64,000 nucleotides of DNA from Bordetella genomosp. 12 (lineage in GTDB: Bacteria > Pseudomonadota > Gammaproteobacteria > Burkholderiales > Burkholderiaceae_B). The stretch is taken from the NCBI RefSeq assembly GCF_002261355.1, contig NZ_NEVU01000001.1, positions 124,001 through 188,000 on the forward strand. Reading direction: 5' to 3'. The translations under genes were made by a program, and so were the position numbers. The notes below the pieces were generated by a model. That model made no database searches, was not told the origin of the DNA, and saw only the letters and a list, made by a program, of their open reading frames with translations. Positions 44,116 to 53,096 of the stretch are shown here, piece by piece; position 1 is the stretch's first letter; each line of letters starts with the position of its first letter.

Positions 44116-44465
44116 CCGGCCGGGCCGAACCAGTTGTCCAGGCGTTGGCGCGCTTGCGCCTTGACCTGGTCATTGATGGTGAAGGCCACGGTGGCCAGGG
44201 CGGCGGTCATGACGGTCAGGTCATCGGTGTAGCCCACCAGTGGCGCGAAATCCGGGATGGCATCCAGCGGCAGGATGAAATAGCCGAGCGCGCCGTAGAT
44301 GACGCGCCGCGCCCATTTGGGCGTGGCCGGATCTTGCAGCGCGAAGTACAGCCAGAGGGCTTTTTCGAGCACCTGGCGGCCGCCGGCCTTGGCGTGGCCG
44401 CCCAGCTTGTGCCAGAAACGGCGCTCGGAATAGGCGTTTTCGTAGGAGGTGGATGCCGAAGCCAT
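44112..44465 (-). CDS. YkvA family (DUF1232) protein
   Basis: The 117-residue protein carries the DUF1232 core KWARRVIYGALGYFILPLDA and IPDFAPLVGYTDDLTVM. Function is unknown. GGGA lies before the ATG at 44465; an ATG at 44477 is also in frame but lacks a ribosome binding site. The stop overlaps the DUF2868 start, so the three genes form one translationally coupled unit. Confidence 0.82.
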   Translation of the reverse strand: MASASTSYENAYSERRFWHKLGGHAKAGGRQVLEKALWLYFALQDPATPKWARRVIYGALGYFILPLDAIPDFAPLVGYTDDLTVMTAALATVAFTINDQVKAQARQRLDNWFGPAG

Positions 44466-44573
44466 ATCGTTTCCCATGAAGAAGACCGCAGGCAGGCGCG
44501 GCGGTGGGCAGTGCGGATATAGACCCGGCTTCATTGTAGACGGTTCCCCCGCAGCGCCACGGCCGGCAAAGCA

Positions 44574-44604
44574 AAAGGCCCGCACAAAAGATGTGCGGGC
44601 CTTT
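44574..44604 (-). terminator. Terminator of the tRNA-Asn gene
   Basis: A 13-bp perfect stem (44574-44586 with 44592-44604) closes the loop AAAGA, and the minus strand ends TTTT. It lies directly after the tRNA. Confidence 0.9.
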
Positions 44605-44610
44605 GGAATT

Positions 44611-44686
44611 TGGCTCCCCGAGCTGGGCTCGAACCAGCGACCTGCGGATTAACAGTCCGTCGCTCTACCGACTGAGCTATCGGGGA
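44611..44686 (-). tRNA. tRNA-Asn (anticodon GTT)
   Basis: The 76-base gene folds as a cloverleaf: acceptor TCCCCGA/TCGGGGA, D-arm GCTC/GAGC, anticodon loop CTGTTAA, T-arm GCTGG/CCAGC with TTCGAGC. The 3' CCA is encoded. Confidence 0.97.
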
Positions 44687-44853
44687 AGAGGTAGAGGGGC
44701 GCAATTATGCACCAAAAAAAAAGCCCTCGCAAACCGCTTGGCGGCGCGCCCATGCCGTGCGTCTGGCAGGAAGGCAGGGAGCGCGGCGCTATCATGGGAA
44801 GACGGCCGGGGCGCGCGGAGTGCCCGCAGCTGAATCATCCGAGGATATCCGTC

Positions 44854-46212
44854 ATGTTGCCCACTTTGCACGATCACATGGAGGCCCTGCGTTCGGGCCG
44901 CGTCAGCGCGCTGGAATTGGCCGAGGCCGCGCTGGCGCGCGCGCAGGATGCTGCCGGCGAAGGCGGGCGGGTCTTCACGCGCCTTTATCCGGAAGCCGCC
45001 AGAGCGCAGGCGCGCGCGGCCGACGCCTTGCGTGCCGCGGGTATCGAGCGCTCGCCCATCGACGGCCTGCCCATCAGCATCAAGGATTTGTTCGACGTGC
45101 GGGGCGAGACCACCCTGGCGGGCTCGGTGGCGCGCGAGGGCGAACCTGCCGCCGAGGCCGACTCCGATGTGGTGCGCCGCCTGGTCGCCGCCGGCGCGGT
45201 CATCGTCGGCAAAACCAATATGTCGGAGTTCGCTTACTCCGGCCTGGGCCTGAACCCGCATTACGGCACGCCGCGCAACCCCTGGGATCGGGCCACGGGC
45301 CGCATTCCGGGCGGCTCGTCATCGGGCGCGGCGGTCTCGGTGACCGACGGCATGGCCCTGGCCGCCATCGGTTCGGACACTGGCGGCTCGGTGCGCATTC
45401 CCGCCGCGCTGTGCGGCCTGACCGGCTTCAAGCCCAGTGCCTGGCGTGTCTCCATGGCCGGGGCGTTGCCGCTGTCCAGCAGCCTGGATTCCATCGGCCC
45501 GCTGGCATCCAGCGTGGCCTGTTGCGCCACACTGGATGCCATTCTGGCCGATGACACCGCCCGCCCGGCCGAGGCCCCGCCCTTGCGCGGCTTGCGGCTG
45601 GCCTTGCCCGTGACGGTCGCGCTCGACGGGCTGGACGACACCGTGGGGCGGGCCTTCGAGGCGGCGCTGTCGACGCTGTCGGCGGCCGGCGCGCTGATCG
45701 AACGCATCGAGGTGCCGGAGTTCGCCGAGCTGGCACAGATCAACGCCAAGGGCGGCTTTACCGCGTCGGAGGCCTATGCCTGGCATCGCGGCCTGCTCGC
45801 GCGCAAGGGAGATCGTTACGACCCGCGTGTGATCGCGCGCATCCTGCGCGGCAAAGATATGAGCGCGGCGGATTACATCGATCTGCTGCAGGCGCGCGAG
45901 ACCTGGGTGGCGGGCGTGGATGCGCGCATCGCGCATTACGATGCGCTCATTCTGCCCACCGTCGCGGAGGTCGCGCCTGCCATCGCGCCGCTGGAGGCCT
46001 CCAACGACGCCTTCACGCGTATGAACCTGACCATGCTGCGCAACTGCACCTTTATCAATTTCCTCGATGGCTGCGCGTTGTCATTGCCCTGCCATGCGCC
46101 GGGCGGCGCGCCGGTGGGGCTGATGATCGCCGGCTCCAATGGTGCCGACCGCAGGATGCTGGCCATAGGCCTGGCCATCGAGGCCGCGTTGGCGGCGCGT
46201 CACGCAGGATGA
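44854..46212 (+). CDS. Amidase signature family hydrolase
   Basis: The 452-residue amidase-signature enzyme has K77 (PISIKDLFD), cis-serine in GGSSSG (153-158) and nucleophile S179 in GSDTGGSVRIPA. It is more canonical in its signature than the amidase at 12421 and the two are only distant relatives. The substrate is unknown. GAGG lies 9 bases before the ATG at 44854, and longer in-frame starts run into the tRNA-Asn promoter side. Confidence 0.87.
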   Translation: MLPTLHDHMEALRSGRVSALELAEAALARAQDAAGEGGRVFTRLYPEAARAQARAADALRAAGIERSPIDGLPISIKDLFDVRGETTLAGSVAREGEPAAEADSDVVRRLVAAGAVIVGKTNMSEFAYSGLGLNPHYGTPRNPWDRATGRIPGGSSSGAAVSVTDGMALAAIGSDTGGSVRIPAALCGLTGFKPSAWRVSMAGALPLSSSLDSIGPLASSVACCATLDAILADDTARPAEAPPLRGLRLALPVTVALDGLDDTVGRAFEAALSTLSAAGALIERIEVPEFAELAQINAKGGFTASEAYAWHRGLLARKGDRYDPRVIARILRGKDMSAADYIDLLQARETWVAGVDARIAHYDALILPTVAEVAPAIAPLEASNDAFTRMNLTMLRNCTFINFLDGCALSLPCHAPGGAPVGLMIAGSNGADRRMLAIGLAIEAALAARHAG

Positions 46213-46283
46213 GACCGCGGCGCCCGGCCGTGGACCGGGCGAGCCGCAAGCCCCTTTGCTCGCCCGTGCCGCAGGCGGCCGCG

Positions 46284-47126
46284 TCAATTCAGGCACCGGT
46301 CTATGGCGCGCAGCGCTTGCAGCGCTGTCATCGGCAAGCAAACATGCCGGGGATTGCCATGGATGGCCGTATCGTCAGGATTGATGCGGATCACCGGCGC
46401 GCTCCATTCGAACGCCATGCGGTGCGTGAACGCACGCGCCGTGGCGATGGCCGTACCCGCGCCGATCTCGATCACCAGCGGGCGTGTGATGCGGTTGAGC
46501 CAGTGTTCGAGCCGCCGGGATTGCTCGTCTGTGCGTTGTGACAGCCAATCGTCGTCATCGAACATCAGGATGTTCGGCCGGGCAAGCCTGCCGCAGGACG
46601 GACAACTGGGCGGGAGGCCGCGCAGCAAGCAGTGCTCGAGGTCGACGTCGGGCTGGAAGGCCTGTGCCGACCAGATGCCCGACTGGCATTGCCCGAAGCA
46701 TTGCAGATGGTGGATCGAACCGTGGCATTCCAGCACGAGCTGGGCGTCGAAACCGGCTTTCTGGAAATGGCCATCGACGTTGCTGGTGAAGACGGCGCCG
46801 CCCATGGGGCGGGCTTGGATCCAGCGGCGCAGGATGCCGAAGCCCTCATGCGGCGTGGTGGCGCGGTACAAGGCCAGACGATGCCCGTAGAAGCCCCAGG
46901 CGAGACCAGGATCGGTCTTGAAGGCGGAAGGAGAGGCGATGTCGTAGAACTTCAGCTTTCGTGATCTGAGGCCTGGATAGGCGTTCCAGAAACCCTGGCT
47001 GCCGCGAAAGTCGGGCAGGCCCGAGTCGATGCCCATGCCGGCGCCGGCGACCACCACGATGGCATAGGCGTCGGAGATCAGGCTGGCGGCGCGCTCAAGC
47101 GCGCTTGCAGGCGTGGATTCGGGCAT
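46284..47126 (-). CDS. Sir2-family NAD-dependent protein deacylase
   Basis: The 280-residue sirtuin has GAGMGIDSGLPDFRG (28-42) for NAD binding, the FTSNVDGHF loop, the catalytic histidine in LECHGSIHHLQC and four zinc cysteines (CFGQC and CPSC pairs). It removes acyl groups from lysines using NAD. The pocket segment after DFRG is longer and more aromatic than in CobB, so the acyl preference is uncertain. It is a single gene between the amidase and tRNA-Thr. Confidence 0.85.
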   Translation of the reverse strand: MPESTPASALERAASLISDAYAIVVVAGAGMGIDSGLPDFRGSQGFWNAYPGLRSRKLKFYDIASPSAFKTDPGLAWGFYGHRLALYRATTPHEGFGILRRWIQARPMGGAVFTSNVDGHFQKAGFDAQLVLECHGSIHHLQCFGQCQSGIWSAQAFQPDVDLEHCLLRGLPPSCPSCGRLARPNILMFDDDDWLSQRTDEQSRRLEHWLNRITRPLVIEIGAGTAIATARAFTHRMAFEWSAPVIRINPDDTAIHGNPRHVCLPMTALQALRAIDRCLN

Positions 47127-47246
47127 CGGTCAATCGCAGGGGGATGTACTGCCAGGATAGCGCCTGAAGGCGGTTGCCGATGGCATCAAGCGCGGCCCTG
47201 ATCCCGGGGATGGCCGTCGACACCCGCAGCGGTGTTAAGCGATAAA

Positions 47247-47277
47247 AAACCCGCAGAGCCTTCGCTGCTGCGGGTTT
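47247..47277 (-). terminator. Terminator of the tRNA-Thr gene
   Basis: AAACCCGCAG (47247-47256) pairs with CTGCGGGTTT (47268-47277), and the minus strand continues into TTT (six T in all). Confidence 0.85.
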
Positions 47278-47311
47278 CGTGTCCTGCCGTGTACGGCGGC
47301 AGACGGGTATT

Positions 47312-47387
47312 TGGTGCCGGTGAAAGGAATCGAACCCTCGACCTTCTCATTACAAGTGAGCTGCTCTACCAACTGAGCTACACCGGC
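47312..47387 (-). tRNA. tRNA-Thr (anticodon TGT)
   Basis: The 76-base cloverleaf has acceptor GCCGGTG/CACCGGC, D-arm GCTC/GAGC, anticodon loop CTTGTAA and T-loop TTCGATT, with an encoded CCA. Confidence 0.97.
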
Positions 47388-47448
47388 CATGCGCGCTGCC
47401 GTGTTGGGGACACGGGAGCGGCATTGTAAACAAAGTTTGGCTGCCGGT

Positions 47449-47886
47449 TTACTTCACGATGGTCAGATGGGGGCGCTTGGCATCGGCGCCGGCCTCTTCG
47501 GCCGCCTCGGGGGCTTCGCCGCCCGTGGCGGCTTCGCCCTCTTCCGGCACGTCTTCGCGCACGGGCGGTTCATAAGGCTGGACTTCAAAGCCCATGCCGG
47601 CGCCCGTTTCGCGCGCATAGATCGCGCTGACGGCGGCCACCGGCACCAAGACGTTTTCGGTCACGCCGCTAAACCGCGCCTGGAATTCGATGTACTCGTT
47701 GCCCAGAAGCAGTTTGTTGGTCGCCAGCGTGCCGACGTTCAGGGTGATCTGTCCGTCGCGCACATGGGCCATCGGCACCAGCGTGTGCTCGTCGACCTGC
47801 ACGGTGAGATAAGGCGTGTAGCCGTTATCGGTGCACCATTCGTGCAGGGCGCGGATCAGATAGGGTTTGGTCGAAGTTTCACCCAT
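47449..47886 (-). CDS. sspB: ClpXP adaptor SspB
   Basis: The 145-residue adaptor delivers ssrA-tagged proteins to ClpXP. The folded part (about 5-112) has KPYLIRALHEWCTDNGYTPY and the peptide-binding strands. An acidic Ala/Glu-rich linker leads to the C-terminal ClpX-tethering motif RPHLTIVK. The ATG at 47886 lies 8 bases after sspA, its usual partner. Confidence 0.93.
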   Translation of the reverse strand: MGETSTKPYLIRALHEWCTDNGYTPYLTVQVDEHTLVPMAHVRDGQITLNVGTLATNKLLLGNEYIEFQARFSGVTENVLVPVAAVSAIYARETGAGMGFEVQPYEPPVREDVPEEGEAATGGEAPEAAEEAGADAKRPHLTIVK

Positions 47887-47894
47887 GACTTGCC

Positions 47895-48506
47895 TTAGCG
47901 ACGCATGACTTTTTCGGACGGCGTCAGCGCTTCGATGTAAGCCGGACGGGAGAAGATGCGCTCGGCGTACTTTTGCAGCGGGGCGGCATTCTTGGGCAGT
48001 TCGATGCCGTAGTGATCCAGGCGCCACAGCAGCGGCGCAACGGCCACGTCCAGCATGGAGAACTCTTCGCCCAGCATGTACTTGTTCTTCAGCAGCAAGG
48101 GGGCGAGCTGGGCCAGACGGTCGCGGATGGCCTGGCGGGCCAGCACCATCTTCTTGTCATCGGGCTTGGCGCTGCGGTCTTCCAGCGTCGAGACGTGGAT
48201 GAACAGCTCTTTCTCGAAGTTGAAGAGGAACAGGCGGGTGCGCGCACGCATGACCGGATCGGCCGGCATGAGTTGCGGGTGCGGGAAGCGCTCGTCGATG
48301 TACTCGTTGATGATGTTCGATTCGTACAGGATGAGATCGCGCTCGACCAGGATGGGCACCTGGCCGTAGGGATTCATGACGGAGATGTCTTCCGGCTTGT
48401 TATAGAGGTCGATGTCGCGGATCTCGAAATCCATCCCTTTTTCGAACAGCACGAAGCGGCAGCGTTGCGAAAACGGGCAAGTGGTTCCGGAGTAGAGCAC
48501 CATCAT
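47895..48506 (-). CDS. sspA: Stringent starvation protein A
   Basis: The 203-residue GST-fold protein binds RNA polymerase in starvation and acid stress. The N-terminal thioredoxin-like domain (MMVLYSGTTCPFSQRCR) lacks a competent glutathione site in characterised SspA, and the C-terminal helical domain carries EEFSMLDVAVAPLLWRL. sspB follows at once. In Bordetella-type genomes it lies downstream of petC, as here, with a terminator between. Confidence 0.93.
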   Translation of the reverse strand: MMVLYSGTTCPFSQRCRFVLFEKGMDFEIRDIDLYNKPEDISVMNPYGQVPILVERDLILYESNIINEYIDERFPHPQLMPADPVMRARTRLFLFNFEKELFIHVSTLEDRSAKPDDKKMVLARQAIRDRLAQLAPLLLKNKYMLGEEFSMLDVAVAPLLWRLDHYGIELPKNAAPLQKYAERIFSRPAYIEALTPSEKVMRR

Positions 48507-48536
48507 GGCGGTAAGTCCTTGTATTGAAAAGCGAAA

Positions 48537-48569
48537 GGCCAGCGCCCTCTAAAATAGCAGGCGCTGGCC
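48537..48569 (-). terminator. Terminator after petC
   Basis: GGCCAGCGCC (48537-48546) pairs with GGCGCTGGCC (48560-48569), and the minus strand continues TTTCGCTTTTC. It separates petABC from sspAB. Confidence 0.8.
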
Positions 48570-48658
48570 CCGAATGCCAGGCAACGACAGGGAGTGGTCC
48601 TATCTGTGCAGACGATCCGGTCAAAAGGGGCCGGATCGGTTCGGCGGGGCGTTATCAG

Positions 48659-49510
48659 TTAGCGTACGTGTTTCCAGTAGGCGGCGTTCAGGCGCCAGGC
48701 AACCACCAGGAACAAGCCCAGAAAGATCATCACTCCCACGCCCAAGCGGACACGGAAGCGTTGAACGGGCTCGGCCATCCAGGTCATAAAGGCAGTCAGA
48801 TCGGCGACGTCGCGGTCGTAAGCGGCCACGCGCGAGGGATCCAGGGCCTTGAACTTCGCCTCGGGCGGTCCCGCATGGCCATTGAAATGGGCGACGGGCT
48901 CCACCTTTGTCGTGGAATAACCTTGCGCATCATACAACGTTGTCACCCGTTCCCAGCTTTTCGTGCCATCCGAGGCTTGCGCCGGCCGCATCGCCACCAG
49001 GGTCAGTTCGCGCGGCCCCTGCCGTTGCCAGAGGGCGTGCGGCATGGCTGCGTTGGGAAAAACGAGATTGTTCCAGCCCGTGGCGCGCTCGGTGTCGCGG
49101 TAGAAAGTCCGCAGATAGGTGTAGATGTAGTCCGAACCGCTGGGCCCGGCGTTGACGGACTTGGCCCGCGCGATGACCGACAGGTCGGGCGGCGCGGTGC
49201 CGAACCATTTCTTGCCTTCCTGGGGCGTCATGGCGATTTTCATCAGGTCGCCGACCTTTTCGCCGCTGAACAACAGGCTGTCCTGGATCTGCTTGTCGGT
49301 CAGGCCGATCTCCTGCAGCTTGTTGTAGCGCATGGCGTTGGCGCTGTGGCAGTTCAGACAGTAATTGACGAACAGCTTGGCGCCGTTTTGCAGCGAGGCC
49401 AGGTCGTTGACCAGATTGGGCGCCCGGTCGAGCGGAAAGCCGGCCTCGGCGGCATAGGTGGCGGTGCACGACAGCGTCAATGCCAGGGCACCCATCAGCT
49501 TGTTGATCAT
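48659..49510 (-). CDS. petC: Cytochrome c1 of the bc1 complex
   Basis: The 283-residue exported haem protein has a signal peptide (1-20), the haem site C51-L-N-C54-H55 and a C-terminal membrane anchor (about 254-275). It takes electrons from the Rieske protein and passes them to cytochrome c in the periplasm. It is third in petABC, 25 bases after petB. Confidence 0.95.
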   Translation of the reverse strand: MINKLMGALALTLSCTATYAAEAGFPLDRAPNLVNDLASLQNGAKLFVNYCLNCHSANAMRYNKLQEIGLTDKQIQDSLLFSGEKVGDLMKIAMTPQEGKKWFGTAPPDLSVIARAKSVNAGPSGSDYIYTYLRTFYRDTERATGWNNLVFPNAAMPHALWQRQGPRELTLVAMRPAQASDGTKSWERVTTLYDAQGYSTTKVEPVAHFNGHAGPPEAKFKALDPSRVAAYDRDVADLTAFMTWMAEPVQRFRVRLGVGVMIFLGLFLVVAWRLNAAYWKHVR

Positions 49511-49535
49511 GATCGTTCCGTTTCCTGGTGGGGGC

Positions 49536-50924
49536 TCAGTGGCGATGGAAGGTCACGCGGTCGGGCACCGGCTTGAATGTGCCCAGACGGCTCCAGATGG
49601 GCATCAGGAAAAAGAAGCCCAGATAGATCAGCGTGCCGATCTGCGACGTGAGGTTGAAGGCATCGCTGGGCGGTTGGGTGCCCAGATAGCCCAACACGAG
49701 GAAGTTGACGATGAAGATGCCGTAGAACCACTTGTGCCAGGTGGGCCGGTAGCGGATGGACTTGACCGGGGAATGGTCCAGCCAGGGCAGGAAGAACAGA
49801 ATCACCACCGCGCCCCCCATGGCCACGACGCCCCAGAATTTGGCGTCGATGGTGCGCAGAAGCACCGCGATGACAATGAGCAGCACCGGCAGGGCCAGCC
49901 GCGCGACGCCTTTGATGCGGCTTTTTAGCAGCAAGGCGATCGCGCCGAGCACGGCGGCGCCGGCCAGCACCCAGGTGAATTCATCCGTCGTGGCGCGCAG
50001 CATGGAATAAAACGGCGTGAAGTACCACACCGGGGCGATATGCGGCGGGGTTTTCAGCGAGTCGGCCGGCAGGAAGTTGTTGTACTCCAGGAAGTAGCCG
50101 CCCATCTCCGGCGCGAAAAACACGATGGCCGCGAACACCAGCAGAAAGCCGGCCACGCCCATGATGTCGTGCACGGTGTAGAACGGATGAAAGGGCACGC
50201 CATCGAGAGGCCGGCCGTACTTGTCCTTGGGGCCATCCTTGATTTCCACGCCGTCCGGATTGTTGGAGCCGACCTCGTGCAGGGCCACCAGATGCGCGGC
50301 CACCAGGCCGATGAGCACCAGCGGAATGGCGATCACATGGAAGGCGAAAAAGCGATTGAGCGTCGCGTCGGAGACCACATAATCGCCGCGTATCCAGATC
50401 GACAGTTCGGGGCCGATGAACGGAATGGCCGAGAACAGATTGACGATCACCTGCGCGCCCCAGTAAGACATCTGGCCCCAGGGCAGCAGGTAGCCGAAGA
50501 AGGCTTCGGCCATCAGGCACAGGAAGATGGCCACGCCGAAGATCCAGACCAGTTCGCGCGGCTTGCGGTAGGAACCATAGAACAGCCCGCGCAGCATGTG
50601 CAGATAGACCACCACGAAGAACATCGAGGCCCCGGTCGAGTGCATGTAGCGCACCAGCCAGCCCCAGGGGACTTCGCGCATGATGTATTCGACCGACTGG
50701 AAGGCTTTCTCGGCGTCCGGCTTGTAATGCATGACCAGGAAAATGCCGGTCACGATCTGGATGACCAGCACCAGCAGCGCCAGCGATCCGAAGAAATACC
50801 AGAAGTTGAAATTCTTGGGTGCGTAGTATTCGGACAGATGCGCTTTCCAGGTGGACGTCACCGGAAAGCGCCGGTCCAGCCAGCCCAGCAGGCCTGTCGT
50901 CTCGACGGTTTTATCGCCAGCCAT
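49536..50924 (-). CDS. petB: Cytochrome b of the bc1 complex
   Basis: The 462-residue integral protein has eight or more helices and binds haems bL and bH (histidines in YMHSTGASMFF and FFAFHVIAIPLVL) and quinone (the PEWY-like segment appears as PVWYFTPFYSMLRA). It is the catalytic Q-cycle subunit. The C-terminus has extra helices relative to the mitochondrial form, as in other proteobacteria. Confidence 0.96.
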   Translation of the reverse strand: MAGDKTVETTGLLGWLDRRFPVTSTWKAHLSEYYAPKNFNFWYFFGSLALLVLVIQIVTGIFLVMHYKPDAEKAFQSVEYIMREVPWGWLVRYMHSTGASMFFVVVYLHMLRGLFYGSYRKPRELVWIFGVAIFLCLMAEAFFGYLLPWGQMSYWGAQVIVNLFSAIPFIGPELSIWIRGDYVVSDATLNRFFAFHVIAIPLVLIGLVAAHLVALHEVGSNNPDGVEIKDGPKDKYGRPLDGVPFHPFYTVHDIMGVAGFLLVFAAIVFFAPEMGGYFLEYNNFLPADSLKTPPHIAPVWYFTPFYSMLRATTDEFTWVLAGAAVLGAIALLLKSRIKGVARLALPVLLIVIAVLLRTIDAKFWGVVAMGGAVVILFFLPWLDHSPVKSIRYRPTWHKWFYGIFIVNFLVLGYLGTQPPSDAFNLTSQIGTLIYLGFFFLMPIWSRLGTFKPVPDRVTFHRH

Positions 50925-51009
50925 CTAACGGCTCCTTCTCTTGTCTCTTATACGTGGCGTATTTGCTGCAGATCAACACCCGGCCTCTGCCTCCCGGATG
51001 GGGCGGTGA

Positions 51010-51651
51010 TCAGGCTTTGTTGTCTTCGTCGACGCCGACAATGATGCGGCCTTCGGACAAATACTGATACGGTGGTACTTCGAGATTGTCAGGGGCGGGT
51101 TTGTTCTTGTAGACCCTGCCGGCCAAATCGAAGGTGGAACCGTGGCAGGGACAGAGAAAGCCGCCCTGCCAGTTGGCGGGCATGCCCGCTGCCGATCCGG
51201 TTTCGAAGTGCGGGGTAGGAGAACACCCAAGATGCGTGCAGATGCCGACACAGACCAGCAGATCCGGTTTGCGTGAACGGTACTCGTTCTTGGCGTAGGC
51301 GGGAGTAAAGCCGGGCCGGTTGGACTCAGGGTCGGCCACCAGCGGGTCTTGCGATTTGATGGCCTTGAGCTGCTCGTCGGTGCGGCGCATGATCCACACC
51401 GGTTTGCCGCGCCATTCGACCGTGCGCATCTGGCCGGGCGCCAGGTCCGCGATGTCGACCTCGACAGGCGCGCCCGCGGCGCGGGCCTTGGCGGAGGGAG
51501 CAAAGGTGCTTACAAAGGGGACGGCGGTCGCTACTCCGGCCACGCCGCCCACCGCACAGGCGGTGGTGACCCAGAATCGTCGCGAAGGATCGGGTGGTAG
51601 CTTGGGATCGACCGCCCCCTCCTCGTCTTGCATCAGCGTATCTTCACTCAT
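51010..51651 (-). CDS. petA: Rieske iron-sulfur subunit of the bc1 complex
   Basis: The 213-residue protein has a Tat-type N-terminus (SRRFWVTTAC, residues about 23-32) followed by a membrane helix. The soluble domain carries CTHLGC and CPCHGS, which bind the [2Fe-2S] cluster and form the disulfide. Tat export fits the tatABC genes in this window. It is first in petABC. Confidence 0.96.
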   Translation of the reverse strand: MSEDTLMQDEEGAVDPKLPPDPSRRFWVTTACAVGGVAGVATAVPFVSTFAPSAKARAAGAPVEVDIADLAPGQMRTVEWRGKPVWIMRRTDEQLKAIKSQDPLVADPESNRPGFTPAYAKNEYRSRKPDLLVCVGICTHLGCSPTPHFETGSAAGMPANWQGGFLCPCHGSTFDLAGRVYKNKPAPDNLEVPPYQYLSEGRIIVGVDEDNKA

Positions 51652-51799
51652 TTCCTATCCTTGTTGGTGCGCAAGGACTGCCGTAGGATCAGTCTCGCGT
51701 CATCCGTTTAGCGGGAAGGTGTAACAGACAGCATAGCAACCGCGTATTATAGTCCTAGCCCACCATCGTGGTGTGTTGTTATTAGGGAAGGGAAAACGC

Positions 51800-52240
51800 A
51801 TGAGTAAAGCGACAGGGTTTCTCAAAGAGTTCCGCGACTTTGCCGTCAAGGGTAACGCCATTGATCTCGCGGTGGGCGTCATCATCGGTGCGGCGTTCAG
51901 CAAGATCGTCGATTCCATCGTCAAAGACTTGGTCATGCCCGTGATCAATTTCATCATTGGCGGATCGGTGGACTTCTCGAATAAGTTCCTCGTATTGTCC
52001 ATGCCCAAAGACTACACGGGCCCCATGACGTATGCGGATTTGACCAAGGCGGGCGCCAATGTGCTGGCCTGGGGCAATTTCCTCACCATTCTCATCAACT
52101 TCGTGTTGCTGGCCTTTGTCATCTTCTGGATGGTCAAGGCCATTAACCGCGCCCGTACGCCCAAGGAAGTCGCCGCACCCGCCACGCCGGAAGAAGTCGT
52201 GCTGCTGCGCGAAATCCGCGACTCGCTCAAGCAGCAGTAA
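51800..52240 (+). CDS. mscL: Large-conductance mechanosensitive channel
   Basis: The 146-residue homopentameric channel opens under membrane tension to release solutes in osmotic downshock. TM1 carries the gate sequence [22 protein letters not shown]2 is [20 protein letters not shown] and a C-terminal bundle helix follows. The ATG at 51800 matches family starts and has GGGAAGGG upstream. It is divergent from petA. Confidence 0.95.
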   Translation: MSKATGFLKEFRDFAVKGNAIDLAVGVIIGAAFSKIVDSIVKDLVMPVINFIIGGSVDFSNKFLVLSMPKDYTGPMTYADLTKAGANVLAWGNFLTILINFVLLAFVIFWMVKAINRARTPKEVAAPATPEEVVLLREIRDSLKQQ

Positions 52241-52300
52241 GGCAGACACTGCCTCGGCGCGCATTCGTCGCGCGCCGCGGCAGGGCGGGCGGCGCCGGCC

Positions 52301-53077
52301 TCAGATGGGGTTGTCGATATCGACGAACTCGACCTTGATGCCGAACTCGTCCGCCACCGCCTGGCCCAATGCCTGCACGCCGTAGCGCTCGGTGGCGTGA
52401 TGCCCTGCGCTGATGAAGCCCACGCCGGATTCGCGCGCCAGATGCGCGTTGGGTTCGGAGGCTTCTCCGGTGATGTAGACGGTGGCGCCGGCGGCGACGG
52501 CATCGGCCATCATGCCCTGGGCGCCGCCCGTGCACCATGCGACGCGGCCCACCGGTTGCTGCGCCTCGCCGATGCACAACGGCGTGCGGCCCAGGCGCTG
52601 GGCGATCCTTGCGGCCAGTTCGCCCAGGGTGGCTATCCCGGGCGCGCTGCCCAGCCAGATCAATTGGTCTTTGCCACAGATCAGCGGCACGCCGTCGTCG
52701 TCGCGTGCGGGCTCCAGGCCCAGCACGCGCGCCAACTGGGCGTTATTGCCCAGGGTGGGATGCGCATCCAGCGGCAGGTGGTAGCCGATCAGGTTCAGAT
52801 CATGCGCCAGCACCAGCGCCAGGCGCCGGCGGCGCTGGCCCACCACGCGCGGATCGTCGTTGCGCCAGAACCAGCCGTGATGCACCAGCACGGCGTCGGC
52901 GCCGCGTTCGATGGCCGCTCGCAAAAGGGCTTCGGATGCCGTGACGCCGGTGATAATGTGCGCTATGTCGGATTTACCTTCAACCTGTAAACCGTTGGGG
53001 GCGTAGTCCTTGAATCGCGATGCTTGCAGCGTGGCATCCAGCCAGGCTGTCAGCGTGCGGATGTCGACCTTCTTCAT
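52301..53077 (-). CDS. Nif3 family (NGG1p-interacting factor 3-like) protein
   Basis: The 258-residue metal-binding hexamer-type protein carries LVHHGWFWRNDDPRV, YHLPLDAHPTLGNN and the C-terminal SAGHHATERYGV with metal-binding histidines. Family members have been annotated as GTP cyclohydrolase I type 2, but the role is unsettled. The ATG at 53077 lies 19 bases from the divergent protease start. Confidence 0.9.
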   Translation of the reverse strand: MKKVDIRTLTAWLDATLQASRFKDYAPNGLQVEGKSDIAHIITGVTASEALLRAAIERGADAVLVHHGWFWRNDDPRVVGQRRRRLALVLAHDLNLIGYHLPLDAHPTLGNNAQLARVLGLEPARDDDGVPLICGKDQLIWLGSAPGIATLGELAARIAQRLGRTPLCIGEAQQPVGRVAWCTGGAQGMMADAVAAGATVYITGEASEPNAHLARESGVGFISAGHHATERYGVQALGQAVADEFGIKVEFVDIDNPI

Positions 53078-53096
53078 TGTCTGTCCTGTGGAAAAT

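Noticed and set aside
42422-44173. A 583-codon minus-strand frame over the DUF2868/DUF3482 genes
   Set aside because: It is out of frame with two recognisable coupled genes and is Arg/Pro/Ala-rich without structure.
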